A stretch of 64,000 bases of DNA from Pontibacter fetidus (GCF_010119545.1 NZ_JAAEAA010000001.1:62001-126000); one strand, 5' to 3'. Shown: positions 34,626 to 43,705, numbered from the stretch's first letter. The notes: a model not told the origin generated them from the sequence alone. A program made the numbers and translations.

Positions 34626-35189
34626 ATGGACATTCTGGTAATCGATAACTACGACTCTTTCACTTACAACCTGGTGCACCTACTGCAGGAACTGGGTGCG
34701 CGAGTTACCGTGCGTCGCAACGACAAAACGACCCTAGAAGAAGTTGGCAACTATAGCAAGATCATGCTTTCTCCGGGACCTGGTATTCCAGATGAGGCCG
34801 GTATGCTGAAAGAGATCATCCGCACTTTTGGCCCGTCCAAAAGCCTGTTTGGCGTTTGCCTCGGACATCAGGCGATAGGTGAAGTGTATGGCGGTAAGTT
34901 GTTTAACAGCAATGCGGTATGGCATGGTGTGGCAATGCCCACAACTATAGTTGGTGAGGATGAATTACTCTTTAAAGGCCTGCCTGCAACATTCAAAACT
35001 GGTCGGTATCATTCGTGGCTTGTTGAGCAGGAGTTACCGGAATGCCTGGAGTCAACTGCTATAGATGAAGCCGGAAACATCATGGCGCTGCGTCACAAAA
35101 CGTATGATGTACGCGGCGTGCAATTCCACCCGGAGTCGGTGCTGACGGAATTTGGAAGGGAGATAATTAAGAACTGGCTTGACAGTTAA
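34626..35189 (+). CDS. trpG: Anthranilate synthase component II (glutamine amidotransferase)
   Basis: Encodes 187 residues of a class I glutamine amidotransferase that supplies ammonia to TrpE. ILVIDNYDSFTYNLVH is the family N-terminus, the nucleophilic Cys is in LFGVCLGHQAIGE, and the His-Glu pair is in VQFHPESVLTEFG. It has no fused phosphoribosyltransferase domain. It starts 1 nt after trpE. Confidence 0.96.
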   Translation: MDILVIDNYDSFTYNLVHLLQELGARVTVRRNDKTTLEEVGNYSKIMLSPGPGIPDEAGMLKEIIRTFGPSKSLFGVCLGHQAIGEVYGGKLFNSNAVWHGVAMPTTIVGEDELLFKGLPATFKTGRYHSWLVEQELPECLESTAIDEAGNIMALRHKTYDVRGVQFHPESVLTEFGREIIKNWLDS

Positions 35190-35252
35190 AAAGTTAGAGA
35201 GTTTGGAAGTTAGAAAGTTTATTGAACTGCTCACTAAATAGGTTCTAAAATT

Positions 35253-35287
35253 CCCCCTCCTGTTTTTAGGAGGGGGTTAGGGGGAGG
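35253..35287. repeat. C/G-rich hairpin repeat between trpG and trpD
   Basis: CCCCCTCCT (35253-35261) pairs with AGGAGGGGG (35268-35276) around GTTTTT, and a second GGGGGAGG (35280-35287) could compete. Similar GGAGGGGG-type words occur in intergenic DNA of this phylum. Within an operon this hairpin could attenuate or stabilise the mRNA. Confidence 0.6.
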
Positions 35288-35300
35288 TAAAAAAACAACA

Positions 35301-36311
35301 ATGAAAGAAATACTGAATCACTTATTCGAACATAAAACACTTACTAAAGAGCAGGCGCGGGAGGTACTGGTTAATATTACTGGCGGTAAGTACAACCAGA
35401 GCCAGATCTCGAGCTTCCTGACGGTGTACATGATGCGAAGCATTACAGTGGAGGAACTGGAAGGATTCCGGAATGCGCTGCTCGACCAGTGCCAGCGTGT
35501 AGACCTGGACGCTTACAACCCGATTGACCTGTGCGGCACGGGCGGCGACGGAAAAGATACGTTCAACATTTCCACGCTGTCGTCTTTTGTGGTAGCAGCT
35601 AATGGAATTCCGGTTGCCAAGCATGGTAACTATGGCGTGTCATCGTCGTGCGGCTCTTCTAACGTGCTGGAGGCGTTGGGCATTAAATTTACTACAGATA
35701 CCGATGCACTGGAACGCTCTATTGCCAACTATAACATCTGCTTCCTGCACGCACCGCTCTTCCATCCGGCCATGAAAAGTGTAGGCACTATCAGAAAAGA
35801 CCTGGCGGTGAAGACGTTCTTTAACATGCTGGGCCCGATGGTAAATCCGGCTTTCCCGAAACTACAGATGGTAGGGGTTTATAGTCTGGAGCTGGCCCGC
35901 ATGTACAGTTACCTCTATCAGCAGCAACCCGAAGTAAACTATAGCATCATCCATACCCTGGATGGCTACGACGAAATTTCCTTGACCAGTCCGTTTAAGG
36001 TGATCTCTGACAACCAGGAAGCTCTGTTAGATGCTGAAGCACTCGGCTTGCCTCGCCTTCAGCACGAGCAGATTAAAGGTGGAGGTACAATTGACAGTGC
36101 TGCAAAGATATTCTTAGATGTTTTAAAAGGGCAGGGAACCGCCGCGCAGACTGCCGTAGTTGCTGCCAATGCCGGCATGGCTATCCAGTGTGCAAGGCCA
36201 GAAATTAGCATACCGGATGCTGTTGCTGTTGCTAAAGAAACACTTGAATCAGGTAAGGCTTATAGTTTATTCAACAACCTGATACAGGATCAAAAATTAG
36301 CAGTAGCCTGA
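35301..36311 (+). CDS. trpD: Anthranilate phosphoribosyltransferase
   Basis: Encodes 336 residues, joining anthranilate to PRPP. The PRPP/Mg site DLCGTGGDGKDTFNIST, the region VAKHGNYGVSSSCGSSNVLEALG, and FLHAPLFHPAMKSVGTIRKDL with FNMLGPMVNP are all conserved. It follows trpG by 111 nt, the largest gap in the operon, which is occupied by a hairpin. Confidence 0.97.
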   Translation: MKEILNHLFEHKTLTKEQAREVLVNITGGKYNQSQISSFLTVYMMRSITVEELEGFRNALLDQCQRVDLDAYNPIDLCGTGGDGKDTFNISTLSSFVVAANGIPVAKHGNYGVSSSCGSSNVLEALGIKFTTDTDALERSIANYNICFLHAPLFHPAMKSVGTIRKDLAVKTFFNMLGPMVNPAFPKLQMVGVYSLELARMYSYLYQQQPEVNYSIIHTLDGYDEISLTSPFKVISDNQEALLDAEALGLPRLQHEQIKGGGTIDSAAKIFLDVLKGQGTAAQTAVVAANAGMAIQCARPEISIPDAVAVAKETLESGKAYSLFNNLIQDQKLAVA

Positions 36312-36355
36312 GCATCTTCAAATCTCCAAATTTCCAAATCTTCAAATCTAATAAC

Positions 36356-37171
36356 ATGAACATACTCGACGAAATTATCGCCCATAAATACAAGGAAGTA
36401 GCCGAACGCAGAGAACTTTACCCGGTAAAGTTGCTGGAGAAAAGCCTGTATTTTGATACGCCATGCCTCTCGCTGGAGCGTTACCTGTTGCGCCCGGACA
36501 AAAGCGGAATTATTGCCGAGATCAAGCGCAGATCACCTTCCAAAGGCGACATTAATCCATATGTTTCTGTAGAGCGGACCTCTATTGGTTATATGCAGGC
36601 CGGGGCATCCGCGTTGTCTATCCTTACCGATTTAAACTACTTTGGCGGGAAGAACGAAGACCTAGTAACTGCGCGTAAATTCAATTTCTGTCCGATCCTG
36701 CGTAAGGATTTTACTGTGGATGAATACCAGATCGTGGAAGCAAAATCGATTGGTGCCGATGCCATTTTGCTGATAGCGGCTGCCCTGGAACCAGCTCGCC
36801 TGAAAGCGCTTGCGTCGTTTGCACGCTCGCTTGGTCTGGAGGTTTTGCTGGAGGTGCACAACAAGCAGGAGCTCGACGAAACGCTGAACGAATTTGTAAC
36901 TATAGTTGGCGTGAACAACCGCAACCTGAAAACCTTTAAAACGGACGTAAACTTATCTTTTGAACTGGCAAACTACATTCCGGCTGGCATTACCAAAATA
37001 TCGGAGAGCGGCCTGAGTAAGGTAGAAACATTGGTTGAGTTGCAGCAGGCAGGCTATAATGGCTTCCTGATCGGGGAGACCTTTATGAACGATAGCCGTC
37101 CTAAACGGGCAGCAGCCGCTTTCATAAAAGAGTTACGACAGGTACAGGAACTAAAACAACAGGTACTATGA
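36356..37171 (+). CDS. trpC: Indole-3-glycerol-phosphate synthase
   Basis: Encodes 271 residues of the TIM-barrel enzyme that closes the indole ring. GIIAEIKRRSPSKGDI (catalytic lysine region), ALSILTDLNYFGGKNEDL, LRKDFTVDEYQI, LLIAAALE, LEVHNKQELD, VGVNNRNLKTF and ISESGLS are conserved. It is a single-function protein; trpF is separate and overlaps it by 4 nt (ATGA). Confidence 0.97.
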   Translation: MNILDEIIAHKYKEVAERRELYPVKLLEKSLYFDTPCLSLERYLLRPDKSGIIAEIKRRSPSKGDINPYVSVERTSIGYMQAGASALSILTDLNYFGGKNEDLVTARKFNFCPILRKDFTVDEYQIVEAKSIGADAILLIAAALEPARLKALASFARSLGLEVLLEVHNKQELDETLNEFVTIVGVNNRNLKTFKTDVNLSFELANYIPAGITKISESGLSKVETLVELQQAGYNGFLIGETFMNDSRPKRAAAAFIKELRQVQELKQQVL

Positions 37172-37794
37172 AAGTAAAAGTTTGCGGCATGCGCGATCCG
37201 GAGAACTTAAAGCAGATCGCAGCCCTTCAGCCCGATTACCTGGGCTTTATTTTCTATAAAGGTTCGAAGCGCTATTGCCAGGAAACTATAACGCCGGAGC
37301 AATTGGCAGAGTTGCCGACAACTATAAAAAAGGTAGGTGTTTTTGTGGATGAAACTACGGAAACTATAGTTGAAATAGCCCGGAACTATAAGCTGGATGT
37401 GATACAACTGCACGGCCACGAGTCGCCACGGCAATGCCAGGAGATTAAGGATGCAGGGTTTGAAGTGATCAAAGTTTTTTCGGTGGATGACCGCTTTGTG
37501 TTTGAGAACACGCTGCTCTACGAAAGAAGCTGTGATTATTTCCTTTTCGATACCAAAGGAGAGGCACACGGCGGTAACGGCATTCCGTTCGATTGGGAAC
37601 TCATGAGAAATTACCTCTCACCGAAACCTTACTTCCTGAGTGGTGGCCTGAACCTGGAAAACATCAAGCACCTGGATAAGGTAAGGCCAAAGCCCTTTGC
37701 CATTGACGTGAACAGCGGATTTGAAATAGAACCCGGGCTGAAGGATGTAGGGAAAGTGAAGCTCCTTATGGAGAAGTTAAGAGTTCAAAGTTAA
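37168..37794 (+). CDS. trpF: Phosphoribosylanthranilate isomerase
   Basis: Encodes 208 residues. The catalytic Cys6 (KVCGM) and the catalytic Asp (FLFDTKGEAHGG) are both present, in contrast to the TrpF-like gene at 11898-12518. The phosphate-binding end reads LSGGLNLENI and IDVNSGFEIEPGLKD. It overlaps trpC by 4 nt, and is followed by 100 nt of A/T-rich low-complexity sequence before trpB. Confidence 0.96.
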   Translation: MKVKVCGMRDPENLKQIAALQPDYLGFIFYKGSKRYCQETITPEQLAELPTTIKKVGVFVDETTETIVEIARNYKLDVIQLHGHESPRQCQEIKDAGFEVIKVFSVDDRFVFENTLLYERSCDYFLFDTKGEAHGGNGIPFDWELMRNYLSPKPYFLSGGLNLENIKHLDKVRPKPFAIDVNSGFEIEPGLKDVGKVKLLMEKLRVQS

Positions 37795-37894
37795 AAGTTT
37801 AAAGTGCTAATTATAAGTGTAATAAGTTAAGAGCACAAGATTGTGGTTTTTAATAACTCATAACTTTTAACTCTTAACTTTTAACTAGAATAAC

Positions 37895-39085
37895 ATGAAA
37901 TACACAGTTGACGAATACGGGTTCTATGGCAGATTTGGCGGGGCGTATATCCCGGAAATGCTGTACCCGAATGTGGAGGAGCTGCGGTTAAACTACCTAA
38001 AGATAATGTCTGAGCCAGACTTCCAGGAAGAGCTGCAAGCTTTGCTGAAAGACTATGTGGGCCGGCCAACACCGCTTTACTTTGCCAAGCGCCTCTCCGA
38101 AAAATATAACACCAACATCTACCTGAAGCGCGAAGACCTGAACCACACTGGGGCGCATAAGATCAACAATACGGTCGGACAGGTGCTGATGGCAAAACGA
38201 CTGGGCAAGAAGCGCATTATAGCCGAAACCGGTGCCGGTCAGCATGGTGTGGCAACGGCTACGGTATGTGCACTAATGGGACTGGAATGTATCGTGTACA
38301 TGGGTGAAGTAGACATTGAACGACAAGAACCTAATGTAGCCAGGATGAAAATGTTAGGCGCTACTGTAGTGCCTGCAACCAGCGGCAGCAAAACCCTGAA
38401 AGATGCCACCAACGAAGCCATCCGCGACTGGATCAATAACCCCGAAGACACTTATTACATCATTGGTTCTGTAGTTGGCCCACACCCGTACCCGGATATG
38501 GTGGCGCGCTTCCAATCAGTTATTTCAGAAGAGGTAAAGGCGCAACTTAAAGAGAAAACCGGTAGCGAAAACCCGGATTATGTGGTGGCTTGTGTGGGCG
38601 GCGGCAGCAACGCAGCTGGTGCTTTCTATCATTACCTGGATACACCTGAAGTGAAACTTATTGCTGTAGAAGCTGCAGGTTTGGGTGTAGATTCTGGTGA
38701 GTCGGCCGCTACTTCAGTATTAGGTAGAGAAGGTATCATCCATGGCAGCCGCACACTCTTGATGCAGACCGAAGATGGTCAGGTGACAGAGCCATATTCT
38801 ATTTCGGCGGGACTTGATTATCCGGGAGTTGGACCGTTGCATGCTCATTTACACCAGTCCGGCAGAGCCATTTTTGAAAGTATAACCGATGACGAGGCGC
38901 TTCAGGCAGTGCTGGAACTGACCAGACTGGAAGGAATTATACCGGCCCTGGAAAGCGCGCACGCCCTGGCCGCACTTGGCAAAATCGGTGCTAAGCCCGA
39001 CGAAACTATAGTTGTGAACCTGTCCGGTCGTGGCGATAAAGATTTAACTACTTATTTAGACAGATTTGAGCTGCATGGAAAATAG
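37895..39085 (+). CDS. trpB: Tryptophan synthase beta chain
   Basis: Encodes 396 residues of the PLP enzyme that condenses indole with serine. The N-terminus [16 protein letters not shown], the PLP lysine in [27 protein letters not shown], the PLP phosphate loop [10 protein letters not shown], and [11 protein letters not shown] are conserved. Its end overlaps the trpA start by 11 nt, which fits co-translation of the two subunits. Confidence 0.97.
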   Translation: MKYTVDEYGFYGRFGGAYIPEMLYPNVEELRLNYLKIMSEPDFQEELQALLKDYVGRPTPLYFAKRLSEKYNTNIYLKREDLNHTGAHKINNTVGQVLMAKRLGKKRIIAETGAGQHGVATATVCALMGLECIVYMGEVDIERQEPNVARMKMLGATVVPATSGSKTLKDATNEAIRDWINNPEDTYYIIGSVVGPHPYPDMVARFQSVISEEVKAQLKEKTGSENPDYVVACVGGGSNAAGAFYHYLDTPEVKLIAVEAAGLGVDSGESAATSVLGREGIIHGSRTLLMQTEDGQVTEPYSISAGLDYPGVGPLHAHLHQSGRAIFESITDDEALQAVLELTRLEGIIPALESAHALAALGKIGAKPDETIVVNLSGRGDKDLTTYLDRFELHGK

Positions 39086-39857
39086 AATCAAAACACTTTT
39101 CAAACGTAAGCCACAGGGCCTACTATCGGTTTATTTTACAGCTGGTTACCCGAACATAGAAGATACGGTGCCGATCATTTTGGAGCTTGAAAAGAACGGC
39201 GTAGACCTGATCGAAATTGGTATGCCTTTTTCTGACCCCCTGGCTGACGGACCAACTATACAACAGAGCAGCACAATTGCGCTGCGCAACGGTATGACCA
39301 TTCCGAAGCTGTTTGAGCAACTAAAGGCTATCCGGAAATACACGCAAATTCCGCTCGTACTAATGGGCTACCTGAATCCGGTAATGCAGTATGGCGTGGA
39401 GCGGTTCTGCCAGGAAGCCAGTGAAATTGGTATTGATGGCATCATTCTGCCCGACCTGCCACTTTCAGATTATGTGCGGGAGTATAAAAGTCTGTTTGAG
39501 CAGCATAACCTGAGCAAGATCTTCCTGATTTCACCGCAGACAACAGAGCAACGCATTAGAGAGATCGACAGCCATACCAACGGGTTTATTTACATGGTTT
39601 CGTCGGCATCGGTGACAGGTGGCACTAATGGTAACGCAGTAGCAAATACTGATTATTTCCAGCGTGTAGCTGGTATGCAACTTCAGAATCCCGGCATTAT
39701 AGGCTTCGGCATACATAACCGCGAAACATTTACCCAGGCCTGTAACCATGCCAGTGGCGCCATTATCGGCAGTGCTTTTATAAAAGCATTAGTCCGGGAA
39801 GGCAGCCTGCAGCACAACATCAAGTCATTCATCCAAAGCATTAAACAAGAAGCATGA
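39075..39857 (+). CDS. trpA: Tryptophan synthase alpha chain
   Basis: Encodes 260 residues of the TIM-barrel lyase that releases indole from indole-3-glycerol phosphate. The catalytic Glu is in [16 protein letters not shown] and the catalytic Asp in IILPDLPL, with [14 protein letters not shown] and GFGIHNRET following. The ATG at 39075 ([12 protein letters not shown]) is preferred over a TTG 9 nt upstream. The stop overlaps the aroF start (ATGA). Confidence 0.96.
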   Translation: MENRIKTLFKRKPQGLLSVYFTAGYPNIEDTVPIILELEKNGVDLIEIGMPFSDPLADGPTIQQSSTIALRNGMTIPKLFEQLKAIRKYTQIPLVLMGYLNPVMQYGVERFCQEASEIGIDGIILPDLPLSDYVREYKSLFEQHNLSKIFLISPQTTEQRIREIDSHTNGFIYMVSSASVTGGTNGNAVANTDYFQRVAGMQLQNPGIIGFGIHNRETFTQACNHASGAIIGSAFIKALVREGSLQHNIKSFIQSIKQEA

Positions 39858-40864
39858 TCATACAATTGCAGCAAGGTATTCCTGCTGAACTGAAAGAAAC
39901 TATCCTGCAGCAGGTAAATGCTGTTGGATTTAAAGCGAACGAGGTACTAACGCAGGAGGGCCATTACATCGTAGGCATCGGCAAGAAGGATTTCGATATC
40001 CGGACAATCGGGCAGTTGCCTGGTGTGGCCGATATTCATCGTGTGTCGGATGAGTACAAGCTGATTTCACGCAAATGGAAAGTTGAACCAACCTGCATTG
40101 ATTTGGGTGATGGTGTGGTGATCGGGGAAGGGCAGTTCAGCATTATGGCAGGTCCGTGCTCTATCGAAAGTGAGAAGCAGATCGAGCTGGTGGTACAGCA
40201 TTTGGTTGAGAATGATGTGAAGATCATGCGTGGTGGTGTTTTCAAACCGCGAAGCTCTCCTTACGCCTTTCGTGGGTTAGGTTTGGAAGGTTTACAACTG
40301 TTTCACCGCATTTGCCGCGAGCATGGTATCAAGATCATTACCGAAGTAATGCAGGTATCGCAGATTGAAGACATGATTGATTACGTAGATGTGTTCCAGG
40401 TGGGAGCCCGTAACAGCCAAAACTTTAATTTACTGGATGCGCTGGGCGAAGCGCAGAAACCGGTGCTGCTGAAACGAGGAATCTCCGGAACTATAGAAGA
40501 ACTGCTGCAGGCCGCAGAATACATTTTCTCTAACGGCAACGAAAAGATCATGCTCTGCGAGCGCGGCATCCGTGGGTATGAAAATGCCTACCGCAACATC
40601 CTGGATCTGAATGCTGTGCCTGTACTGAAAGCCAAAACACACCTGCCGGTTATAGTTGATCCGTCACATGGTATCGGGCTACGTGATTATGTGGAAGAAA
40701 TGTCGTTGGCAGCTGTGATGGCCGGTGCAGACGGCGTGATCTACGAAACACATCAAAAGCCAGAAGAAGCTTTCTCGGATGGTCAGCAGACACTGAACTT
40801 CAAGGAATCTGAGCGGATGATCCGGCGCATGCGACAAGCCTATAATTTGCGGGAGAGTTTTTGA
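39854..40864 (+). CDS. aroF: 3-deoxy-7-phosphoheptulonate (DAHP) synthase, type I-beta
   Basis: Encodes 336 residues. Residues 1-85 form a ferredoxin-like N-terminal domain of the kind that gives allosteric control in the Thermotoga-type enzyme. The rest is the KDPS-like TIM barrel (IMAGPCSIESEKQ, GGVFKPRSSPYAFRGLG, VGARNSQNF, VLLKRGISGT, LPVIVDPSHGIG). It performs the first step of the shikimate pathway. Being the last gene of the trp operon, with a 4-nt overlap to trpA, it would be controlled by the Trp attenuator, coupling precursor supply to Trp demand. Confidence 0.94.
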   Translation: MIIQLQQGIPAELKETILQQVNAVGFKANEVLTQEGHYIVGIGKKDFDIRTIGQLPGVADIHRVSDEYKLISRKWKVEPTCIDLGDGVVIGEGQFSIMAGPCSIESEKQIELVVQHLVENDVKIMRGGVFKPRSSPYAFRGLGLEGLQLFHRICREHGIKIITEVMQVSQIEDMIDYVDVFQVGARNSQNFNLLDALGEAQKPVLLKRGISGTIEELLQAAEYIFSNGNEKIMLCERGIRGYENAYRNILDLNAVPVLKAKTHLPVIVDPSHGIGLRDYVEEMSLAAVMAGADGVIYETHQKPEEAFSDGQQTLNFKESERMIRRMRQAYNLRESF

Positions 40865-40985
40865 TTTCGTTGATCGTTATTCGGATTCATGGTGTGAGTA
40901 TCCTCGCTAGTGTCTGGACCAGTCGGATTAAAAATCCGACATTATTGTAAGACACTGATCACAGATCCGCGCCAGCAAAGTAAGC

Positions 40986-41133
40986 CCTCGCTCGCGTCCC
41001 GCGAGTGTGAGCTATTGGGTGGCGTCTCGCCACATTACACTATAATTTTAAATTTAGGTAACTATAGACTGTAGTTATAGTTTGAAGCGGCCAGAGGCCG
41101 CAGGTAACACACACTCGCGGGACGCGAGCGAGG
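40986..41133. repeat. 24-bp perfect inverted repeat with nested hairpins
   Basis: The sequence at 40986-41009 (core CTCGCGTCCCGCGAG) is the exact reverse complement of 41110-41133. The 100 bp between contain further perfect small stems: GTGGCG/CGCCAC near 41020-41033 and GCGGCC/GGCCGC near 41089. Just outside, GTCGGATT/AATCCGAC near 40923-40941 forms another. No ORF fits here. It could be a REP/BIME-like element, a small non-autonomous mobile element or a structured RNA. Confidence 0.75.
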
Positions 41134-41168
41134 ACAGAGGATTTTAATATTGTTCAACTAAACTCTCC

Positions 41169-41244
41169 TGTCATTCTGTAAAGAAACTTGGCGGAAGGGA
41201 GGTTAAGCCTATGCTACAGGCCACAAGATCCTTTCAGGATGACA
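41169..41244. repeat. TGTCAT-type dispersed palindromic repeat
   Basis: TGTCATTCTG at the left and CAGGATGACA at the right are near-complements, with GATCC inside the right arm. It belongs with the elements at 19443-19570 and 63651-63721. The 40865-41315 interval contains this, the preceding inverted repeat and no gene. Confidence 0.6.
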
Positions 41245-41315
41245 AAAGGATGATGAAACTTAACTGTCGTCAAGAGACCTTTTCAATACAATCAAACTAT
41301 AGCCAAACTATAGCA

Positions 41316-41352
41316 ACAAAAAAGCCCGGTACAGCTAAGTACCGGGCTTTTA
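41316..41352 (-). terminator. Terminator of the S9 peptidase gene
   Basis: A perfect 12-bp stem, AAAGCCCGGTAC / GTACCGGGCTTT, with a 6-nt loop. On the minus strand it follows the peptidase stop at once and ends in a U-run. Confidence 0.9.
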
Positions 41353-41356
41353 TAGT

Positions 41357-43402
41357 TTAGTTGTTGGTTGGTTTCAGCGTCTCGTCGAGCCATTTAAAGA
41401 ACTCACTCTGCCAAACTATAGCGTTTTGCGGCTGTAGTACCCAGTGGTTCTCATCTGGTAAGTATAACAGGCGGCTCTTAATGCCTTTCAGCTGTGCCAA
41501 CTGGAATGCCTGCAGCCCTTGCTCAATACCCACACGGAAATCCTGGCCACCCTGAACGATCAGGATTGGGGTGTTCCATTTATTTGCGTGCTCGATCGGG
41601 TTAAACTCCTTATAAGCTTTTGGAGCTTTAGTATCCCAATAAGGGCCTTTCAGTTCGTTGTTTGCAAAGAAAAGCTCCTCGGTAGTGCCATACCAGCTGC
41701 GCATATCAAACAGACCGTCGTGGGCGATAAACGTTTTGAAGCGTCCTTCGTGCAGGCCTGCCAGCATAAATACGGAGTAACCACCATAGCTGGCACCAAC
41801 TGCACCCAGTCTGTCTTTGTCCACATATTTTTCTTTGGCTACATCATCAATCGCAGTCAGGTAATCGCGAATGGCCTGGCCGCCCCAGTCGCCACTGATC
41901 TGGCGGTTCCATTCGTCGCCGTGGCCCGGCATGCCGCGTCTGTTTGGTGCAACCACAATGTACCCATTAGCTGCCATCAGCTGCATGTTCCAGCGGTAAG
42001 AATAGTATTGTGTAAGCGCTGATTGAGGTCCGCCCTGGCAGTAAAGCAAGGTTGGGTACTTTTTGTTTGGGTCGAAATCTGGCGGATAAACAACCCACGA
42101 GAACAGGTCTTTGCCATCGGTAGCTTTGGTAATGCGTGGCTCAACTTTGCTCAGTGAAAGCTTGCTGTAAATTGCGTCATTAACATTGGTAAGTTGCGTT
42201 AGCTTACCAGATTTTGAGTCAACACGGAAAAGCTCTGCAGCGTGGTTCATGTCGGTGCGCGACACGATCAGGCTGTTACCTGACTGGCCAGCAATGTCAT
42301 TGATATCAAACTGGCCTTTCGTAACCTGCTTAATATTTTTAGCCGAGAACTTGCCCAGGTTTTTCGGTAACTCAACTTCAAAAAGCTGAATGGTACCTTT
42401 GGTAGGCGCTACAAACCAGATCTTGCTGCCATCTTTGCTCCAGGTAAACGAGTTTATAGTTTCGTCCCAGTCTTTGGTCAGGTTGTATTTTTTACCTGAT
42501 TTTACATCCGAAATGATCAGCTCATTCTGGTCAGCTTCGTTGCCGTCTTCATCCATTGCCAGCCAGGCCAGTTTTGTGCCGTCTTCGGAGTAAGCTGGTG
42601 CTGTGTCGTAGCCTTTGTTGCTTTCTGTATAGTTGCTCGTTTTACCAGAGGCCAGGTCATAGCGGTAAATATCGGTGTTGGTGCTAACTGCATATTCTTT
42701 ACCAAACTTCTTTTTGCTAACGTAAAGTATAGCTTTGCTATCCGGGCTCCAGATCATGTCTTCCAGTCCGCCGAAAGGCATTTGCGGTGTATCGTGTGGC
42801 TCACCTGGCATAATGTCGGTAGCCGTACCTATTTTGCCATCGTTGTAGGGAGCAAAGAAAACGTGCTGAAACTTACCATCTTCCCAGGTATCCCAGTGAC
42901 GGTAGTTCAGGTCGTCGTACACATAAGCGTTCGCTTTCTTAAGTTTTGGGTACATATCAGAGCTATGTACTTTTTTTACTTCCACCTCGCGCGAAAACAA
43001 CACATACTTTCCATCCGGAGAGAAGCGAATATTGCTCAGGCCGCCTTCAAAGTTGGTTAGTTGCTTCGGCTCGCCTTTTCCGCCGGTTAGTTGCCATAGT
43101 TGGCCTTTGTGCAGGTAAATGATGTTCCCGGCCTTGTCGATATGCACTACGCTTTCGCCACCCTTTGTAGAGGTGATCTGTGTTGGTTGTCCGCCAGTTA
43201 CGGGAATACGGTAGAGGTTTCGCTCGCTGCTGTTCTCGTCCATATTTACATAGCCAACACCGTATATTACCGATTTGCCATCGGGTGTTACCGTTTCAGC
43301 CGAAACACGGCCTAGTTTCCAGAGTAATTCCGGAGTCATGCGCTGTTGTGCCTGCGCCATAGTTACAGCAAACACGCCAGCAAGTACAAGTATCTTTTTC
43401 AT
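41357..43402 (-). CDS. Secreted S9-family prolyl oligopeptidase-like peptidase
   Basis: Encodes 681 residues. A signal peptide (MKKILVLAGVFAVTMAQAQ) is followed by a beta-propeller built of WD40-like/PD40 blades (NIRFSPDGKYVLFS, MIWSPDSKAILYVS, FTWSKDGSKIWFV) to about residue 410, then an alpha/beta-hydrolase domain. The nucleophilic Ser is in GAVGASYGGYSVF, the Asp in LIVQGGQDFRV and the His in LPDENHWVLQP. It should cleave short peptides in the periplasm and is most similar in layout to dipeptidyl-peptidase 5 / acylaminoacyl-peptidase enzymes; exact specificity cannot be read. It has its own promoter and terminator and separates the trp operon from the second his cluster. Confidence 0.92.
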   Translation of the reverse strand: MKKILVLAGVFAVTMAQAQQRMTPELLWKLGRVSAETVTPDGKSVIYGVGYVNMDENSSERNLYRIPVTGGQPTQITSTKGGESVVHIDKAGNIIYLHKGQLWQLTGGKGEPKQLTNFEGGLSNIRFSPDGKYVLFSREVEVKKVHSSDMYPKLKKANAYVYDDLNYRHWDTWEDGKFQHVFFAPYNDGKIGTATDIMPGEPHDTPQMPFGGLEDMIWSPDSKAILYVSKKKFGKEYAVSTNTDIYRYDLASGKTSNYTESNKGYDTAPAYSEDGTKLAWLAMDEDGNEADQNELIISDVKSGKKYNLTKDWDETINSFTWSKDGSKIWFVAPTKGTIQLFEVELPKNLGKFSAKNIKQVTKGQFDINDIAGQSGNSLIVSRTDMNHAAELFRVDSKSGKLTQLTNVNDAIYSKLSLSKVEPRITKATDGKDLFSWVVYPPDFDPNKKYPTLLYCQGGPQSALTQYYSYRWNMQLMAANGYIVVAPNRRGMPGHGDEWNRQISGDWGGQAIRDYLTAIDDVAKEKYVDKDRLGAVGASYGGYSVFMLAGLHEGRFKTFIAHDGLFDMRSWYGTTEELFFANNELKGPYWDTKAPKAYKEFNPIEHANKWNTPILIVQGGQDFRVGIEQGLQAFQLAQLKGIKSRLLYLPDENHWVLQPQNAIVWQSEFFKWLDETLKPTNN

Positions 43403-43406
43403 AATC

Positions 43407-43437
43407 CAAATGTAACCTAAATGCTGCTATTTAGAAA
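43407..43437 (-). promoter_or_regulatory. S9 peptidase promoter, near-leaderless
   Basis: On the minus strand TTTC (43437-43434), a 19-nt spacer and TACATTTG (43414-43407) form a promoter whose -7 box ends only 4 nt before the start codon. Confidence 0.6.
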
Positions 43438-43492
43438 TGATAGTTGCGCAAAGAGATTACAGGATTTTGTAGTTCCTGAACTATAGTTGTCT

Positions 43493-43500
43493 TATATTTG
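43493..43500 (+). promoter_or_regulatory. Promoter -7 box of the hisH leader
   Basis: TATATTTG matches TAnnTTTG and ends 5 nt before the His leader ATG, so the leader ORF would be translated from a nearly leaderless mRNA. TTTG at 43466-43469 is a -33 candidate with a long 23-nt spacer. Confidence 0.6.
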
Positions 43501-43505
43501 CAGCA

Positions 43506-43586
43506 ATGAAAGGCACAATGGCTCATATGCACCATCATCATGCACGAAGCAACAGTTTCGGAGCCGCTTGCCTATGGATTTGCTAG
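43506..43586 (+). CDS. Histidine leader peptide upstream of hisH
   Basis: A 26-residue ORF with His at position 7 and four consecutive His codons at 9-12 (pattern H-M-H-H-H-H). Bases 43555-43563, GTTTCGGAG, lie five codons past the last His and are perfectly complementary to CTCCGAAAC at 43618-43626, the end of the 5' stem plus the loop of the following terminator. A ribosome stalled at the His run would free this arm to form an antiterminator; a ribosome reading to the stop would cover it. The geometry matches the trp leader at 33044. No Shine-Dalgarno site is visible. Confidence 0.9.
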   Translation: MKGTMAHMHHHHARSNSFGAACLWIC

Positions 43587-43606
43587 AAGTATAAACGTAT
43601 ATATCC

Positions 43607-43641
43607 AAAAAGCCTGACTCCGAAACGAGTCAGGCTTTTTT
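43607..43641 (+). terminator. his attenuator terminator
   Basis: AAAAAGCCTGACTC pairs with GAGTCAGGCTTTTT around the loop CGAAAC, followed by T-rich sequence. The 5' side and loop compete for pairing with the leader ORF arm at 43555-43563. hisH starts about 190 nt downstream. Confidence 0.93.
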
Positions 43642-43705
43642 GTTTTAGTCTGAATCAGGATTTTCAGGATTTGGAAGGATATACAGGATGTAAACTTTAT
43701 CAGTA

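Noticed and set aside
35253-35287. C/G-rich hairpin as a true terminator between trpG and trpD
   Set aside because: No T-run follows, and stopping there would cut the trp operon in two; classed as a repeat.
41519-42022. Plus-strand ORF of 167 residues opposite the S9 peptidase
   Set aside because: Antisense of the hydrolase domain with its intact catalytic motifs.
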